A DNA stretch of 64,000 nt from Xenorhabdus griffiniae (GTDB taxonomy: Bacteria > Pseudomonadota > Gammaproteobacteria > Enterobacterales > Enterobacteriaceae), in contig NZ_LDNM01000009.1 in assembly GCF_001028135.1 (NCBI RefSeq), positions 46,909 through 110,908 on the forward strand. Direction: 5' to 3'. This document shows positions 30,141 through 41,324 of the stretch, piece by piece. A model generated the notes under the pieces. The model made no database searches. It was not told the DNA's origin and worked only from the letters and a program-made list of their open reading frames with translations. Both the position numbers and the translations under genes were made by a program. Each line of letters starts with the position of its first letter. Position 1 is the first letter of the stretch.

Positions 30141-31179
30141 GCGTTCCCTCCGTTTGATCGTTTTCTTCCTTGTGTGCAGCTGGACAAGGTACTATCCGTT
30201 TTTTATCCGTTTTAAAGTGGTCAAAGCCGTTCAGATCCAACTCAATTTCTTCGTTATTGTTAAAATAGCGGATGCCTTCTGATTCTGGCCTGATTTGCCC
30301 AATACAACAGAAACTTGCCCCCGAATGGGCCAATGCCATATTTAACGCACCACGGTTAAGCTCAGGTACAGTAAAGCACAACTCATAATCTTCCCCACCA
30401 CTCAGTGCCCATTTCAACGCCTGTTCCGCAGGAACATATTGCTGCGTCGCTTCTGAATAAGGCAGCGCCTCCAGATTAATACGCGCACCACATTGGCTAG
30501 CTGTCAGAATATGGTTGAGATCAGAAATCAGTCCATCGGACAGATCAATTGCGGCAGAAGCAAGATCACGCAGAGCCTGCCCTTGTAAAACACGTGGTTG
30601 TGGACGGAGATGGCGCTTAACCAACCAATTGTGGATCGCAGGATCTTCTACGGTCAGATGCTCTTGCAACAAGGCAAGCCCTGCGGCGCTGTCACCCAGA
30701 GTTCCGGTGACATAAATCCAATCACCGTTCTTCGCACCAGCACGACGCAACGCCCTGCCAACCGGCACCAATCCATGTACGGTTAAGGTCAAACTCATGG
30801 GACCTTTTGTCGTATCGCCACCAATCAATTGCATACCGTAATAGTTCAATTGTTCAAACAGGCTATCACTAAATCGTTTTAACCAATCCTCATTGACGTC
30901 AGGCAACGTTAACGCCAACGATGCCCAAGCAGGATCTGCCCCAACGGCAGCCAAATCACTGATGTTGACAGCCAGTGCCTTATAAGCCAAATCTTCCGGT
31001 GAAATATCAGGAAGGAAATGGACACCTGCGACCAACGTATCCGTTGTTACCGCTAATTCCTGCTTATCTGCGACAGTCATCAGTGCACAATCATCACCAA
31101 TCCCTAGGCTTACATCACGTCGGCGGCTGAGAGGGCGATTGAAATAACGTGCAATGAGGTCAAATTCACCACATGCCAT
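30133..31179 (-). CDS. thiL: Thiamine-monophosphate kinase
   Basis: Phosphorylates thiamine monophosphate to thiamine diphosphate, the last step of the pathway. The 348-residue product has the ATP/Mg-binding GIGDDCALM, the [19 protein letters not shown] substrate segment ([11 protein letters not shown]), and [16 protein letters not shown] chose ATG 31179 ([13 protein letters not shown]), matching E. coli; upstream extension would add about 49 residues that cross a 13-bp inverted repeat and are not family sequence. The C-terminus is extended by about 20 Lys/Glu-rich residues and overlaps pgpA by 8 bp. Confidence 0.95.
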   Translation of the reverse strand: MACGEFDLIARYFNRPLSRRRDVSLGIGDDCALMTVADKQELAVTTDTLVAGVHFLPDISPEDLAYKALAVNISDLAAVGADPAWASLALTLPDVNEDWLKRFSDSLFEQLNYYGMQLIGGDTTKGPMSLTLTVHGLVPVGRALRRAGAKNGDWIYVTGTLGDSAAGLALLQEHLTVEDPAIHNWLVKRHLRPQPRVLQGQALRDLASAAIDLSDGLISDLNHILTASQCGARINLEALPYSEATQQYVPAEQALKWALSGGEDYELCFTVPELNRGALNMALAHSGASFCCIGQIRPESEGIRYFNNNEEIELDLNGFDHFKTDKKRIVPCPAAHKEENDQTEGTHG

Positions 31180-31210
31180 AATAGAATTCCAAAAGTGACC
31201 AACGATGAGT

Positions 31211-31238
31211 ACATGAGGCCGGAAATCCGGCCTCATGT
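31211..31238 (-). terminator. Strong inverted repeat between nusB and thiL
   Basis: ACATGAGGCCGGA-AA-TCCGGCCTCATGT is a perfect 13-bp stem with a 2-base loop and no T-run, 42 bp after the nusB stop and 32 bp before thiL. It may be an attenuator, an mRNA processing or stabilising hairpin, or a factor-dependent terminator. Confidence 0.55.
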
Positions 31239-31279
31239 GTAAAATCATCGAGTTATAATGGGGAACTCCTGGCAAGCAA

Positions 31280-31696
31280 TCACTTTTTCTTACGTGCTGC
31301 TGGGCCAGCTTTATCCAAAACCCCATTCACGAATTTATGACTATCTTCAGCACCAAATGTTTTTGCCAGTTCAATGCCTTCATTAATAGCCACTTTGTAG
31401 GGAACATCATCACGAAAGCTTAGTTCAAACATCGCAACGCGCAAGATGGCTTTTTCTACCTGACCTAACTCTTCGAGCTGGCGGGAAAGATAAGGCGCCA
31501 TCAAGGCATCCAATTTTGTAGCATTGACTGCTACCCCGGACAGCAATTCACGAAAATAGGTGACATCAACACCGGTTACATCCTGCTCTGACAAAAACTG
31601 CAATTCAACATCAGCAATGCTGTTTTTGGATAATTGCCACGAATAAATTGCCTGAACAGCACATTCACGAGCACGACGACGAGCAGCAGGTTTCAC
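31280..31696 (-). CDS. nusB: Transcription antitermination factor NusB
   Basis: RNA-binding factor that with NusE (ribosomal protein S10) assembles on boxA and prevents termination in rRNA operons. The 138-residue product uses a GTG start at 31696, preceded by AGGGGAATTTT. It begins [22 protein letters not shown] and contains [25 protein letters not shown], all typical. Length matches E. coli (139). It follows ribH by 29 bp in the ribD-ribH-nusB-thiL-pgpA block. Confidence 0.97.
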   Translation of the reverse strand: MKPAARRRARECAVQAIYSWQLSKNSIADVELQFLSEQDVTGVDVTYFRELLSGVAVNATKLDALMAPYLSRQLEELGQVEKAILRVAMFELSFRDDVPYKVAINEGIELAKTFGAEDSHKFVNGVLDKAGPAARKKK

Positions 31697-31725
31697 AAAA
31701 TTCCCCTTAATTAAAACTAAAAAAT

Positions 31726-32196
31726 TCAGCCTTTAATGGCTTTGATTACATTGATCATTTCCAACGCGGTCAAGGCGGCTTCCGCCCCTTTATTGCCCGC
31801 TTTAGTCCCGGCGCGTTCAATCGCCTGTTCAATATTTTCTGTTGTCAGAACACCTAATGTGACAGGAATGTTGCTGGACATTGCCACGCTGGACAGACCT
31901 GAACTACATTCGCCGGCAACATATTCGAAATGGGCTGTTCCGCCACGGATAACCGTACCCAAAGCGATAACCGCATCATATTTCTGGGACTCCGCCAGCA
32001 CCTTGACCGCCAATGGCAGTTCATAAGCCCCCGGCACCCATACTACGGTGATATTGTCTGAAGAAACCTGCCCGATGCGTTCTAACGCATCAACGGCCCC
32101 TTCCAGCAGGCTGTCATTAATGAAGTTGTTAAAGCGAGCAACTGCAATAGCAATGCGGGCTTCAGGAGCTGCAACAACACCTTTGATTACGTTCAT
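31726..32196 (-). CDS. ribH: 6,7-dimethyl-8-ribityllumazine synthase
   Basis: Penultimate enzyme of riboflavin synthesis, which condenses the ribityl-pyrimidine with a four-carbon phosphate. It forms icosahedral 60-mers in enterobacteria. The 156-residue product has [32 protein letters not shown] and the catalytic His89 in [20 protein letters not shown] precedes the ATG. Also called ribE in E. coli. It is 86 bp downstream of ribD on the same strand. Confidence 0.97.
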   Translation of the reverse strand: MNVIKGVVAAPEARIAIAVARFNNFINDSLLEGAVDALERIGQVSSDNITVVWVPGAYELPLAVKVLAESQKYDAVIALGTVIRGGTAHFEYVAGECSSGLSSVAMSSNIPVTLGVLTTENIEQAIERAGTKAGNKGAEAALTALEMINVIKAIKG

Positions 32197-32282
32197 AGCC
32201 TTCCTTATATTTATTCATATCCGCAGGGGCGCGGATCTTATCACATTATTTTTGATTTAGGGCTATCCCAAAATCAAAACAC

Positions 32283-33389
32283 TTAACACGGCCGTAAGCG
32301 AAGACGCACATCAGAACCAATCTGTTGAACATCAAACAGAGAAAATTCAGGCGCATCCGATAATTTTTGCAATTCAGGGATATCGAACAAGCCACGGGCA
32401 CCATTTCCCAATATTTTCGGTGCGATATAAAGGATCAATTCATCGACCAATCCTAGCGATAATAAAGCCCCGGCCAAAGCAGGGCCGCATTCTGCCCACA
32501 CAGAATTTACCTGACGCTTTCCAAGTTGCATCATCAGCAACACTAAATCAGCACCGACACCATGTTCTGGCAATAAAATCTGTTCGGTATTATCAGGCCA
32601 TTTTTGCTGATCTTGCTTAGTACGTGCTAACCAACATTCCCCGGGTTGCCGGACAACTTGATGCTGTGGCGTCACACGATTTTGGCTATCCATAATGATA
32701 CGGATGGGCTGGCGAAGCCATGCTTGCGGATAAACTGCTTGGGTTTCCGCATCCAGTTCATTCCAACGGACAGTCAGGGAAGGATCATCCGCCAATACCG
32801 TTGCGCTGGAACTCAAAATGGCGCTGCACTGCGCCCGTAATTTCTGCACATCCTGACGGGCTTCCGGTGAGGTAATCCACTTGCTTTCCCCTGATACCAA
32901 CGCAGTTCGGCCATCCAATGATGCGCCCAGTTTCAATTGCAGGTACGGGAACCCTGTACGCATACGTTTAAGAAACCCCTTATTCAAGGATTCCGCCTGT
33001 TCCATCATCAAACCATGTTCAACGGCAATTCCGGCCTGCTGCAATTGATACAAACCACGCCCAGCCACCTGAGGGTTGGGATCTTGCATCGCTACCACAA
33101 CACGGCTTATGCCTGCGGCAATTAAAGCATCAGCACAAGGGGGGGTTTTACCGTGATGGCTGCATGGTTCAAGGGTAACGTAAGCTGTCGCGCCTTTCGC
33201 TTTTTCACCGGCCATACGCAAGGCATGAACTTCTGCGTGAGGCCCGCCCGCCCGGGCATGAAAACCTTCCCCGATGATCTGCCCATCCTTAACGATGACG
33301 CAACCTACATTCGGATTTGGGGATGTTGTAAAACGGCCCTGATACGCCAGCTCCAGCGCTCTGGACATATATATTTCATCAAGTGTCAT
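32283..33389 (-). CDS. ribD: Bifunctional riboflavin deaminase/reductase RibD
   Basis: Deaminates the GTP-derived pyrimidine and then reduces its ribosyl side chain. The 368-residue product has an N-terminal cytidine-deaminase-like domain with His51-Ala-Glu53 and zinc ligands Cys76 and Cys85 (EPCSHHGKTPPC), followed by a reductase domain from about 148 (YLQLKLGASLDGRTAL). Length equals the E. coli protein (367). It lies 43 bp after nrdR on the same strand. I see no FMN riboswitch-like structure upstream. Confidence 0.97.
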   Translation of the reverse strand: MTLDEIYMSRALELAYQGRFTTSPNPNVGCVIVKDGQIIGEGFHARAGGPHAEVHALRMAGEKAKGATAYVTLEPCSHHGKTPPCADALIAAGISRVVVAMQDPNPQVAGRGLYQLQQAGIAVEHGLMMEQAESLNKGFLKRMRTGFPYLQLKLGASLDGRTALVSGESKWITSPEARQDVQKLRAQCSAILSSSATVLADDPSLTVRWNELDAETQAVYPQAWLRQPIRIIMDSQNRVTPQHQVVRQPGECWLARTKQDQQKWPDNTEQILLPEHGVGADLVLLMMQLGKRQVNSVWAECGPALAGALLSLGLVDELILYIAPKILGNGARGLFDIPELQKLSDAPEFSLFDVQQIGSDVRLRLRPC

Positions 33390-33432
33390 AGCGTTTAATC
33401 AATGTTCTGGTTTTTAGTAAGAGTTACAACGT

Positions 33433-33882
33433 TTAATCTTGTAGTCTGGCAATCTCTTCACCGAATTCGCGAATATCTTCAAAGCTGCGATAAACAGAGG
33501 CAAAACGGATATAGCCCACTTTATCCAGTTTTTTCAGCGCATCCATGACAAAGTTTCCGATCATTTTGGACGGAATTTCACGCTCTCCTGTTGCCCGTAC
33601 CTGTGACTTAATGTGACTAATTGCGGTTTCCACATCATCAGAGCTGACAGGGCGCTTTTCCAGTGCTTTCTGCATTCCACGACGCAATTTTTCTTCGTCG
33701 AAAGGCTCTCGAATGTCATCACTTTTAATCACTCGCGGCATCACCAGTTCCGCAACTTCAAATGTAGTGAAACGTTCATGACATTCCAGGCACTGACGGC
33801 GACGGCGCACTTGTGAGCCATCCCCTACCAGACGGGAATCAATAACTTTAGTATCAACGGCTGCGCAAAATGGGCAATGCAT
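33433..33882 (-). CDS. nrdR: Transcriptional repressor NrdR
   Basis: ATP/dATP-sensing repressor of ribonucleotide reductase operons. The 149-residue product has the N-terminal zinc ribbon with Cys3, Cys6, Cys31 and Cys34, a basic RVRRRRQ-type stretch, and the ATP-cone domain ([22 protein letters not shown]). Length equals E. coli NrdR. First gene of the nrdR-ribD-ribH-nusB block. Confidence 0.97.
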   Translation of the reverse strand: MHCPFCAAVDTKVIDSRLVGDGSQVRRRRQCLECHERFTTFEVAELVMPRVIKSDDIREPFDEEKLRRGMQKALEKRPVSSDDVETAISHIKSQVRATGEREIPSKMIGNFVMDALKKLDKVGYIRFASVYRSFEDIREFGEEIARLQD

Positions 33883-33935
33883 ATCGTTTCCTGACAGTTA
33901 ACCGAAGGGATAACAGTGTACCTTGAAGTGATGAC

Positions 33936-33973
33936 GAAAAACACCCTGTCAGTAAGTACTCACAGGGTGTTTA
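33936..33973 (-). terminator. secDF operon terminator
   Basis: On the minus strand AACACCCTGT, 12-base loop, ACAGGGTGTT, then TTTCG: a perfect 10-bp stem 31 bp after the secF stop. Confidence 0.85.
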
Positions 33974-34003
33974 AGCAATACCCGTGCTCGATCATGCAAA
34001 TAA

Positions 34004-34972
34004 TTAAGGAAGAATAGAGGGCTGATCTGCCCCTTCTTTCTCAACTTTCTGCTGGATCAAATGCTCACGCTTCATGCCCAATTTCAAAGCCAGTGCAGAA
34101 GCAACATAGATAGAAGAGATTGTACCGATAGAAACACCGATTAACATGACAAGTGAGAAACCTTTCAGCATTTCACCCCCGAAAATGTACAGCATCAATA
34201 CAACCAACAAGGTGGTTGCAGAAGTCATGATGGTACGGCTCAAGGTCTGAGTCAGGGAAATGTTGGTGATTTCATACGACGTACCACGGCGTATCTTACG
34301 GAAGTTCTCACGGATACGATCTGACACCACGATGCTATCGTTCAATGAGTAGCCGATAACGGACATCAACGATGCAACAATAGTCAGGTCAATTTCGATG
34401 TGGAACAACGACAGAATACCCAATGTAATAATCACGTCATGCGCCAGTGCAATAACGGCCCCCAATGCCAGACGCCACTCAAAGCGGAAACCGACATAAA
34501 TCAGGATACAGATCAGTGCAACCAGTAATGCCATCGCTCCGGTTTGTGCCAGTTCGTTCCCGACACTAGGGCCAACGAATTCGACACGTTTAACTTTGGC
34601 ATCTTTATCAATATCCTGGTTAATCACCGAGATAATCTTATTGCCAAGCTCTTGCCCTGCATTACCTTCCACCGGTGGCATACGTACTATCACATCACGG
34701 CTGCTACCAAAATTTTGCAACAGTGGATCAGCAAAACCATTCTGGCTCAGACTCTCACGCATCTTGTCCAGATCCGCAGGTTGACTCAGCTTCACCTCAA
34801 TGACCGTACCACCGGTAAAATCAAGCCCCCAGTTAAACCCACGAACCCCCATCATAATGATGGAAGCGATCAACAGCAGGAACGAAATCCCAAAGGCAAC
34901 GTTGTCCCAGCGCATAAAGTCGATAACTTTACGCCCATAGTTTAATTGTTCAACACTATAATCCTGCGCCAC
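34004..34972 (-). CDS. secF: Protein-export membrane protein SecF
   Basis: Together with SecD it uses the proton-motive force to assist SecYEG-mediated export on the periplasmic side. The 322-residue product has six helices, the [17 protein letters not shown] segment after helix 1 and the RND-type [17 protein letters not shown] motif. I chose a GTG start at 34972 ([15 protein letters not shown]), which gives the E. coli-like N-terminus and length (323) and has GGAG 6 bp upstream. The longer frame from 35014 overlaps secD and is not family sequence. The gap to secD is 10 bp. Confidence 0.96.
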   Translation of the reverse strand: MAQDYSVEQLNYGRKVIDFMRWDNVAFGISFLLLIASIIMMGVRGFNWGLDFTGGTVIEVKLSQPADLDKMRESLSQNGFADPLLQNFGSSRDVIVRMPPVEGNAGQELGNKIISVINQDIDKDAKVKRVEFVGPSVGNELAQTGAMALLVALICILIYVGFRFEWRLALGAVIALAHDVIITLGILSLFHIEIDLTIVASLMSVIGYSLNDSIVVSDRIRENFRKIRRGTSYEITNISLTQTLSRTIMTSATTLLVVLMLYIFGGEMLKGFSLVMLIGVSIGTISSIYVASALALKLGMKREHLIQQKVEKEGADQPSILP

Positions 34973-34982
34973 AACGTGCTCC

Positions 34983-36830
34983 TTAAATTGACAACTTATT
35001 GATACGCTTACCACCGTACAGCAAGTTCACGATTGCACGTGTTCCCACAATAGCAGTGAACATTGAAGTCGCCACACCAATACTGGTGGTGATCGCGAAG
35101 CCCTTGATAGAGCCAGTACCTACTGCATACAAAATAATAGCTGTAATCAGCGTAGTCAGGTTTGCATCGATGATACTGGAGAACGCCCCTTTATAGCCTT
35201 CGTGAATTGCCTGCTGCACCGTACGGCCATTGCGCAATTCTTCTTTGATACGTTCGTTGATCAATACGTTCGCATCCACGGCGACGGCAAGCGTCAAGAC
35301 GATACCCGCAATCCCCGGCATGGTCAGGGTCGCCCCCGGCAGCAGGGACATAATACCCACGATCAGCACCAGGTTAGCCAGCAGCGCAGAACTCGCAATC
35401 AGACCAAACTTGCGGTAGTAAATCACCATAAATACGACAGATGCAATCAGGCCCCACAAACACGCTTCAAGGCCCTGCTCAATATTCTGCAAGCCCAGAG
35501 TTGGCCCAATCGTACGCTCTTCCACAATCTGGATTGGTGCAATCAACGCCCCTGCCCGCAGTAATAGTGATAACTGACGAGCTTCGGCCGGATTGCTAAT
35601 ACCGGTAATACGGAAACTGTTACCTAAGCGTGACTGAATCGTGGCAATGTTGATAACTTCTTCTTGCTTAACCAAAACCGCACGACCATTGGCATCTTTC
35701 TTGCCACTGTCCTTATATTCCACAAACAGCGTTGCCATTGGCTTTTGCAGATTATCTTTGGTGAAATTAGACATTGCTGTGCCGCCCGCGCTATCCAGGG
35801 AAATATTCACCTGTGGATAACCGTTCTCATCAGTACTGGAGGTCGAATCGGTGATATGGTCGCCCGTCAGGATAACGCGCTTATACAGTACAACCGGGTT
35901 ACCATCACGAGTGTCTTTCACTTCTGAATCAGCCGGAATGCGGCCATACTGCACGACATTTTGATCAACACTGGTATTGACCAGACGGAATTCCAGAGTT
36001 GCAGTTGCCCCCAGGATTTCTTTCGCGCGGGCAGTATCCTGAATACCAGGCAGTTCAACCACAATGCGGTCTGCACCTTGACGTTGAACCAGAGGTTCTG
36101 CAACCCCTAATTGGTTGACACGATTACGCAAGATAGTGATGTTCTGCTGTACTGCATAAGAACGAGCTTCACGCAGACGTTCATCACTCATCACCACTTT
36201 CAGCGTGCTGTTGGCTTCACTGGAGAACACCAAATCACGGTGACGAGGTTCAAGATAGCTTTCTGCTTTAGAACGTGCATCGTTATCACGGAAACGAACT
36301 TCGACGCCATAATTATCCGTTTTGCGGATAGTCGAATAAGGGATGCCTTGATCACGCAGTTCAGAACGCAGGCCATCAATATTCTGTTCCTGCAATTTAC
36401 TCAGCGCGGTTTCCATATCCACTTCCATCAAGAAGTGGACACCGCCACGCAGGTCAAGACCCAGTTTCATCGGTTCAGCACCGACTGCCCTTAACCAGAC
36501 AGGTGTTGCAGGCGCGAGGTTCAATGCGACAACATACTGTTCACCTAGCGCAGAAACTAACGCTTCACGCGCACGAAGCTGCACATCAGTGTTATTGAAA
36601 CGAGCAAGAATTGCGCCATTTTCCAATGCAATGGACTTGCTCTTGATTTGATCTTTTTCTAAAACATTACGGACTTGGTCCAGCGTTTTTTCACTGGCGG
36701 CGATGCCTCGCACGCCAGTAATTTGTACAGCCGGATCCTCACCATAAAGGTTGGGAAGTGCATAAAGCAAACCGATGAGGATCGCAGCGATCAGCATCAG
36801 ATACTTCCACAAAGGATAACGGTTCAACAC
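34983..36830 (-). CDS. secD: Protein-export membrane protein SecD
   Basis: Partner of SecF in the accessory translocon complex. The 615-residue product starts with GTG at 36830 ([15 protein letters not shown], as in E. coli). It has a large periplasmic P1 domain (about 35-440, including [16 protein letters not shown]) and C-terminal helices with [27 protein letters not shown]. Family length and motifs are complete. It lies between yajC (28 bp) and secF (10 bp) in one operon. Confidence 0.97.
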   Translation of the reverse strand: MLNRYPLWKYLMLIAAILIGLLYALPNLYGEDPAVQITGVRGIAASEKTLDQVRNVLEKDQIKSKSIALENGAILARFNNTDVQLRAREALVSALGEQYVVALNLAPATPVWLRAVGAEPMKLGLDLRGGVHFLMEVDMETALSKLQEQNIDGLRSELRDQGIPYSTIRKTDNYGVEVRFRDNDARSKAESYLEPRHRDLVFSSEANSTLKVVMSDERLREARSYAVQQNITILRNRVNQLGVAEPLVQRQGADRIVVELPGIQDTARAKEILGATATLEFRLVNTSVDQNVVQYGRIPADSEVKDTRDGNPVVLYKRVILTGDHITDSTSSTDENGYPQVNISLDSAGGTAMSNFTKDNLQKPMATLFVEYKDSGKKDANGRAVLVKQEEVINIATIQSRLGNSFRITGISNPAEARQLSLLLRAGALIAPIQIVEERTIGPTLGLQNIEQGLEACLWGLIASVVFMVIYYRKFGLIASSALLANLVLIVGIMSLLPGATLTMPGIAGIVLTLAVAVDANVLINERIKEELRNGRTVQQAIHEGYKGAFSSIIDANLTTLITAIILYAVGTGSIKGFAITTSIGVATSMFTAIVGTRAIVNLLYGGKRINKLSI

Positions 36831-36858
36831 GGCAGTTCCCTTCGGGAAAATCGGAAAA

Positions 36859-37200
36859 TTAAATAGCCTTCATTGTACCTTTCGGCAAAATGGCAGCAAC
36901 GAAGTCACGTTTGACAGTTATTTCTGTGGTGTCATTCAAGGCAATAACTACATAGCCGGTATCAGACACTTTAGAGACACGACCCACCAAACCACCAGAA
37001 GTCAGCACTTCATCCCCTTTGGAGATGGAATCCATCAGTTTTTTATGTTCTTTGGTGCGTTTTTGTTGTGGACGCAGGATCATGAAATAGAAAATCAAAC
37101 CGAAAACAACCAGCATGATAATCAGAGAATATGGGCTTCCCTGAGTTTGCACTGGTGCGCCAGCAGCTGCCGCAGCTTCAGAAATAAAAAAACTCATCAA
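36859..37200 (-). CDS. yajC: Sec translocon accessory protein YajC
   Basis: Small single-helix inner-membrane protein that co-purifies with SecDF and AcrB. The 113-residue product has the helix [19 protein letters not shown] near 25-43, followed by [17 protein letters not shown] and a C-terminal domain ending LPKGTMKAI. Two consecutive ATGs exist; E. coli starts at the position of the second (MSFFIS). GAGGGAAATTTG stands before them. Confidence 0.96.
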   Translation of the reverse strand: MMSFFISEAAAAAGAPVQTQGSPYSLIIMLVVFGLIFYFMILRPQQKRTKEHKKLMDSISKGDEVLTSGGLVGRVSKVSDTGYVVIALNDTTEITVKRDFVAAILPKGTMKAI

Positions 37201-37320
37201 ATTTCCCTCATTGTTATCGAAAATGTGACTGTCGAAAACATTGCTATTAAAATCGACAGTGGCTCGATCAAAAACCAGCCCAATATGCTACACATATTGA
37301 GACTGATTAGTCACGATAAA

Positions 37321-38445
<1,125 letters not shown>

Positions 38446-38588
38446 TTAACCTCCAGACATCAGAAAAACAGTCTGATGCTATGTTTAGATATCATTCAAA
38501 TCAGCGGGGCTGAAATGAAGAATATTTTGATTTTAAACTCTTTTATTACAAAACATTAAATTGATTTCAGCACCGTTTCTTCTGGTAC

Positions 38589-39662
38589 TCACTCTTTTAA
38601 TACCCGTTCTTTTGCCGCCATTTTATTGCGATTAATAAACATTGCATCGCCATAACTAAAAAAGCGATATTCTTTTGCTACCGCTTCTTTGTAGGCATTC
38701 ATGGTATTCTTATACCCGGCGAACGCAGAAACCAGCATGATAAGGGTGGATTCTGGCAGATGGAAATTGGTGATCAGGGCATCGACAACCTGATATTCAA
38801 ATCCAGGATAGATAAAAATTTGGGTATCATCAAAAAATGGCGCGATAATCCCATCCTGACAAGCTCTTGCGGCACTTTCCAGCGAACGGACCGATGTTGT
38901 CCCTACAGCAATAACCCGATTACCACGCGCTTTACATGCCAGCACCGCATCCACGACATCCTGTGGTACTTCCGCATATTCGGCATGCATCACATGATCT
39001 TCGATGGTTTCCACTCGCACAGGCTGGAAAGTACCGGCACCAACGTGCAAGGTGACAAAGGCCATCTCAATGCCTTTTGCACGCAAGGCAGCCAAAAGGG
39101 GTTCATCAAAATGCAATCCGGCAGTTGGTGCCGCCACCGCACCTGGGCGTTCACTATAGACTGTCTGGTACAACTCACGATCCGCATCTTCATCAGGACG
39201 AGCGATATAAGGCGGCAGAGGCATATGACCAATTTGATCCAAAATGGTCAATACATCACGCTCATCATCAAAACGGATTTCAAACAAAGTATCATGACGC
39301 GCCAGCATCGTTGCCTTAATGCTCTGCGCTTCACCAAGGATAAGTTCAGCACCTTCTTTCGGTGCTTTGGAAGCACGAACGTGAGCAAGCACTCGCTTAC
39401 TGTCCAGCATCCTTTCGACTAAAACTTCCAACTTTCCCCCCGTCGCTTTGCGGCCAAACAGGCGCGCAGGGATAACGCGGGTGTTATTGAAAACCAATAA
39501 ATCTCCGGCTTCCAGCTTCTCCAGCACATCAGTAAAAACACCGTGTGCCAGCTTGCCTGTTTCACCATCGAGGGAAAGCAGGCGGCAGGCACTTCGCTGT
39601 GGCTGGGGATAGTGAGCAATCAGCTCTTCTGGCAGTTCAAATGTAAAATCAGCGACACGCAT
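38589..39662 (-). CDS. queA: S-adenosylmethionine:tRNA ribosyltransferase-isomerase
   Basis: Builds the epoxyqueuosine side chain by transferring the ribosyl part of S-adenosylmethionine to preQ1-tRNA made by Tgt. The 357-residue product (E. coli 356) contains [46 protein letters not shown] and [20 protein letters not shown] chose ATG 39662 ([19 protein letters not shown]) for family length; an in-frame ATG at 39680 would add MNDTDK and neither has a strong ribosome binding site. First gene of queA-tgt-yajC-secDF, divergent from acpH. Confidence 0.95.
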   Translation of the reverse strand: MRVADFTFELPEELIAHYPQPQRSACRLLSLDGETGKLAHGVFTDVLEKLEAGDLLVFNNTRVIPARLFGRKATGGKLEVLVERMLDSKRVLAHVRASKAPKEGAELILGEAQSIKATMLARHDTLFEIRFDDERDVLTILDQIGHMPLPPYIARPDEDADRELYQTVYSERPGAVAAPTAGLHFDEPLLAALRAKGIEMAFVTLHVGAGTFQPVRVETIEDHVMHAEYAEVPQDVVDAVLACKARGNRVIAVGTTSVRSLESAARACQDGIIAPFFDDTQIFIYPGFEYQVVDALITNFHLPESTLIMLVSAFAGYKNTMNAYKEAVAKEYRFFSYGDAMFINRNKMAAKERVLKE

Positions 39663-39766
39663 TTTATCTGTATCATTCAAAAAAACAGGCGGACTAGTCT
39701 AGTGCTGCAAGCGCAAGGGTGCAACAAAGAAGCACCGGGTTTAACTATTTACGGTATACTCTCGCT

Positions 39767-40354
39767 ATGAATTTTCTCGCACACCTTCATTTAGCTGCAT
39801 TAGCGGAAAGTTCCTTACTGGGGAATTTGATGGCAGATTTCGTCCGTGGTTCTCCAGAAGGCGCATTCTGTTCTGATATTGTAGCCGGTATCCGTATGCA
39901 CCGTCGGGTAGACAGCCTGACGGACAAGCATCCACTTGTCCTGGAAGCGCGCAAATTATTTCGCCCCGAATATCGGCGCGTTGCCCCCATTACCCTTGAT
40001 ATCATTTGGGATCACTTTCTTTCTCGCCATTGGGACAAATATGAAAAAAATTACTCCTTGCCCGAATTTGTCAATCTTGCCCGCAACAATATAGAACCTC
40101 ATCTCGCGTCAACCCCTGAAAAATTTCGGGAATTGAATAACTACCTCTGGTCACAAAACTTATTCATCCGTTATGCCGATATGTCATGCATCGCCAATGT
40201 CTTACAGAGCATGGCACGCAGGCGCCCCAAATTATCCGCATTGGCAGGATCGTATCAGGATATTGAAAATCATTACCTTGATTTTGAAACACTATTTTGC
40301 CAGTTCTATCCAGAAATGATGTCACTAGCAACAAATAAGCATCTGTTTGAGTAG
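39767..40354 (+). CDS. acpH: Acyl carrier protein phosphodiesterase
   Basis: Removes the 4'-phosphopantetheine group from holo-ACP. It has an HD-like fold with metal-binding His/Asp. The 195-residue product starts [28 protein letters not shown], the family signature, and contains [13 protein letters not shown] and [18 protein letters not shown] chose ATG 39767 rather than 39719, which would add unrelated residues; E. coli AcpH has 193 residues. It is divergent from queA, as in E. coli. Confidence 0.94.
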   Translation: MNFLAHLHLAALAESSLLGNLMADFVRGSPEGAFCSDIVAGIRMHRRVDSLTDKHPLVLEARKLFRPEYRRVAPITLDIIWDHFLSRHWDKYEKNYSLPEFVNLARNNIEPHLASTPEKFRELNNYLWSQNLFIRYADMSCIANVLQSMARRRPKLSALAGSYQDIENHYLDFETLFCQFYPEMMSLATNKHLFE

Positions 40355-40424
40355 CCACTATCTTGAACTTTTCACAAATAGTTTTATCTTATGCAGTCTA
40401 AAAGGAATTAAAAACTGTTTATTG

Positions 40425-40461
40425 ATAGGTAAAAACTATTATATTGATTGGTATTTTATTC
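40425..40461 (+). promoter_or_regulatory. OxyR-type site and promoter of the peroxiredoxin gene
   Basis: ATAG-7-CTAT-7-ATTG-7-ATTC follows the OxyR pattern ATAG-N7-CTAT-N7-ATAG-N7-CTAT. The first two tetramers are perfect, the third has 3 of 4 and the fourth is poor. A sigma-70-type pair overlaps it: TTGGTA (40448-40453), 16-base spacer, TATAAC (40470-40475). The site touches the -35 box, as expected for an OxyR-activated promoter, and lies about 80-110 bp before the peroxiredoxin start. Confidence 0.55.
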
Positions 40462-40536
40462 TTTATTGCTATAACCTAATTCCTTATGCTGTAACCCGTT
40501 TTTACATAACACCTTTTAAAATCACAGGAGTCAATT

Positions 40537-41139
40537 ATGGTTTTAGTCACCCGCCAAGCCCCTGACTTTACAGCTGCCGCAGTTCTCGGTAACGGTGAAA
40601 TTGTTAATAACTTCAATCTGAAAAAACACCTGAATGGCCGTGCTGCTGTTATTTTCTTCTGGCCAATGGATTTCACTTTCGTTTGTCCTTCTGAGCTGAT
40701 TGCTTTCGACCATCGCTATGAAGAGTTCCAGAAACGTGGTGTTGAAGTTGTTGGTGTATCCTTCGACTCTGAATTCGTCCACAACGCATGGCGTAAAACT
40801 TCAATCAACGAAGGTGGCATCGGCGAAGTCAAATATCCAATGGTAGCTGACATCAAACGTGACATCATGAAAGCTTACGGCATTGAGCACCCGGAAGCCG
40901 GCGTTGCTCTGCGGGGTTCTTTCTTGATTGACAAAAATGGTGTTGTTCGCCATCAGGTGGTTAACGATCTGCCACTGGGTCGTAACATCGATGAAATGCT
41001 GCGTATGGTTGACGCTATGCAATTCCATGAAGAGCACGGCGAAGTTTGCCCTGCACAATGGGAGAAAGGCCAGGAAGGTATGGGCGCTTCACCGGAAGGC
41101 GTAGCAAAATACCTGACCAAAAACGCTGATAAGCTGTAA
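40537..41139 (+). CDS. 2-Cys peroxiredoxin (AhpC/TSA family)
   Basis: Thiol peroxidase that reduces hydrogen peroxide and organic peroxides. The 200-residue product has the peroxidatic Cys50 in DFTFVCPSEL, the resolving Cys171 in GEVCPAQWEKG, and the family YPMVADIKRDIMKAYGI core. ACAGGAGTCAATT precedes the ATG. The C-terminal YLTKNADKL tail is of the sensitive eukaryote-like Prx1 type rather than the E. coli AhpC type. No ahpF follows, so a thioredoxin system is the likely reductant (inference). An OxyR-type site lies upstream and a strong terminator follows. It is a single-gene unit between acpH and ggt. Confidence 0.94.
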   Translation: MVLVTRQAPDFTAAAVLGNGEIVNNFNLKKHLNGRAAVIFFWPMDFTFVCPSELIAFDHRYEEFQKRGVEVVGVSFDSEFVHNAWRKTSINEGGIGEVKYPMVADIKRDIMKAYGIEHPEAGVALRGSFLIDKNGVVRHQVVNDLPLGRNIDEMLRMVDAMQFHEEHGEVCPAQWEKGQEGMGASPEGVAKYLTKNADKL

Positions 41140-41188
41140 TCCCGTTAGGATTCAATCTGTTCATAACTTTACGTTATGAAGCATTCCA

Positions 41189-41217
41189 AACCAGCCGCCC
41201 AATCGGCTGGTTTTTTA
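41189..41217 (+). terminator. Peroxiredoxin gene terminator
   Basis: AACCAGCCG-CCCAAT-CGGCTGGTT followed by TTTT: a 9-bp stem and T-run, about 50 bp after the stop. Confidence 0.9.
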
Positions 41218-41324
41218 CTTTCCAAAATCCTGAGCTTTCGATAAGGTAAATTACTTAATAGCAACAAAAGCACCACAAACACTCAAATCAGTTAACAGTT
41301 GACCTATCCTCAGGAGAACAACAC

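Noticed and set aside
32197..32282. FMN riboswitch near ribH-ribD
   Set aside because: No RFN-type conserved blocks are seen in this short gap or upstream of ribD or nrdR.
38760..39422. 220-codon plus-strand open frame inside queA
   Set aside because: Antisense shadow of a fully conserved enzyme.
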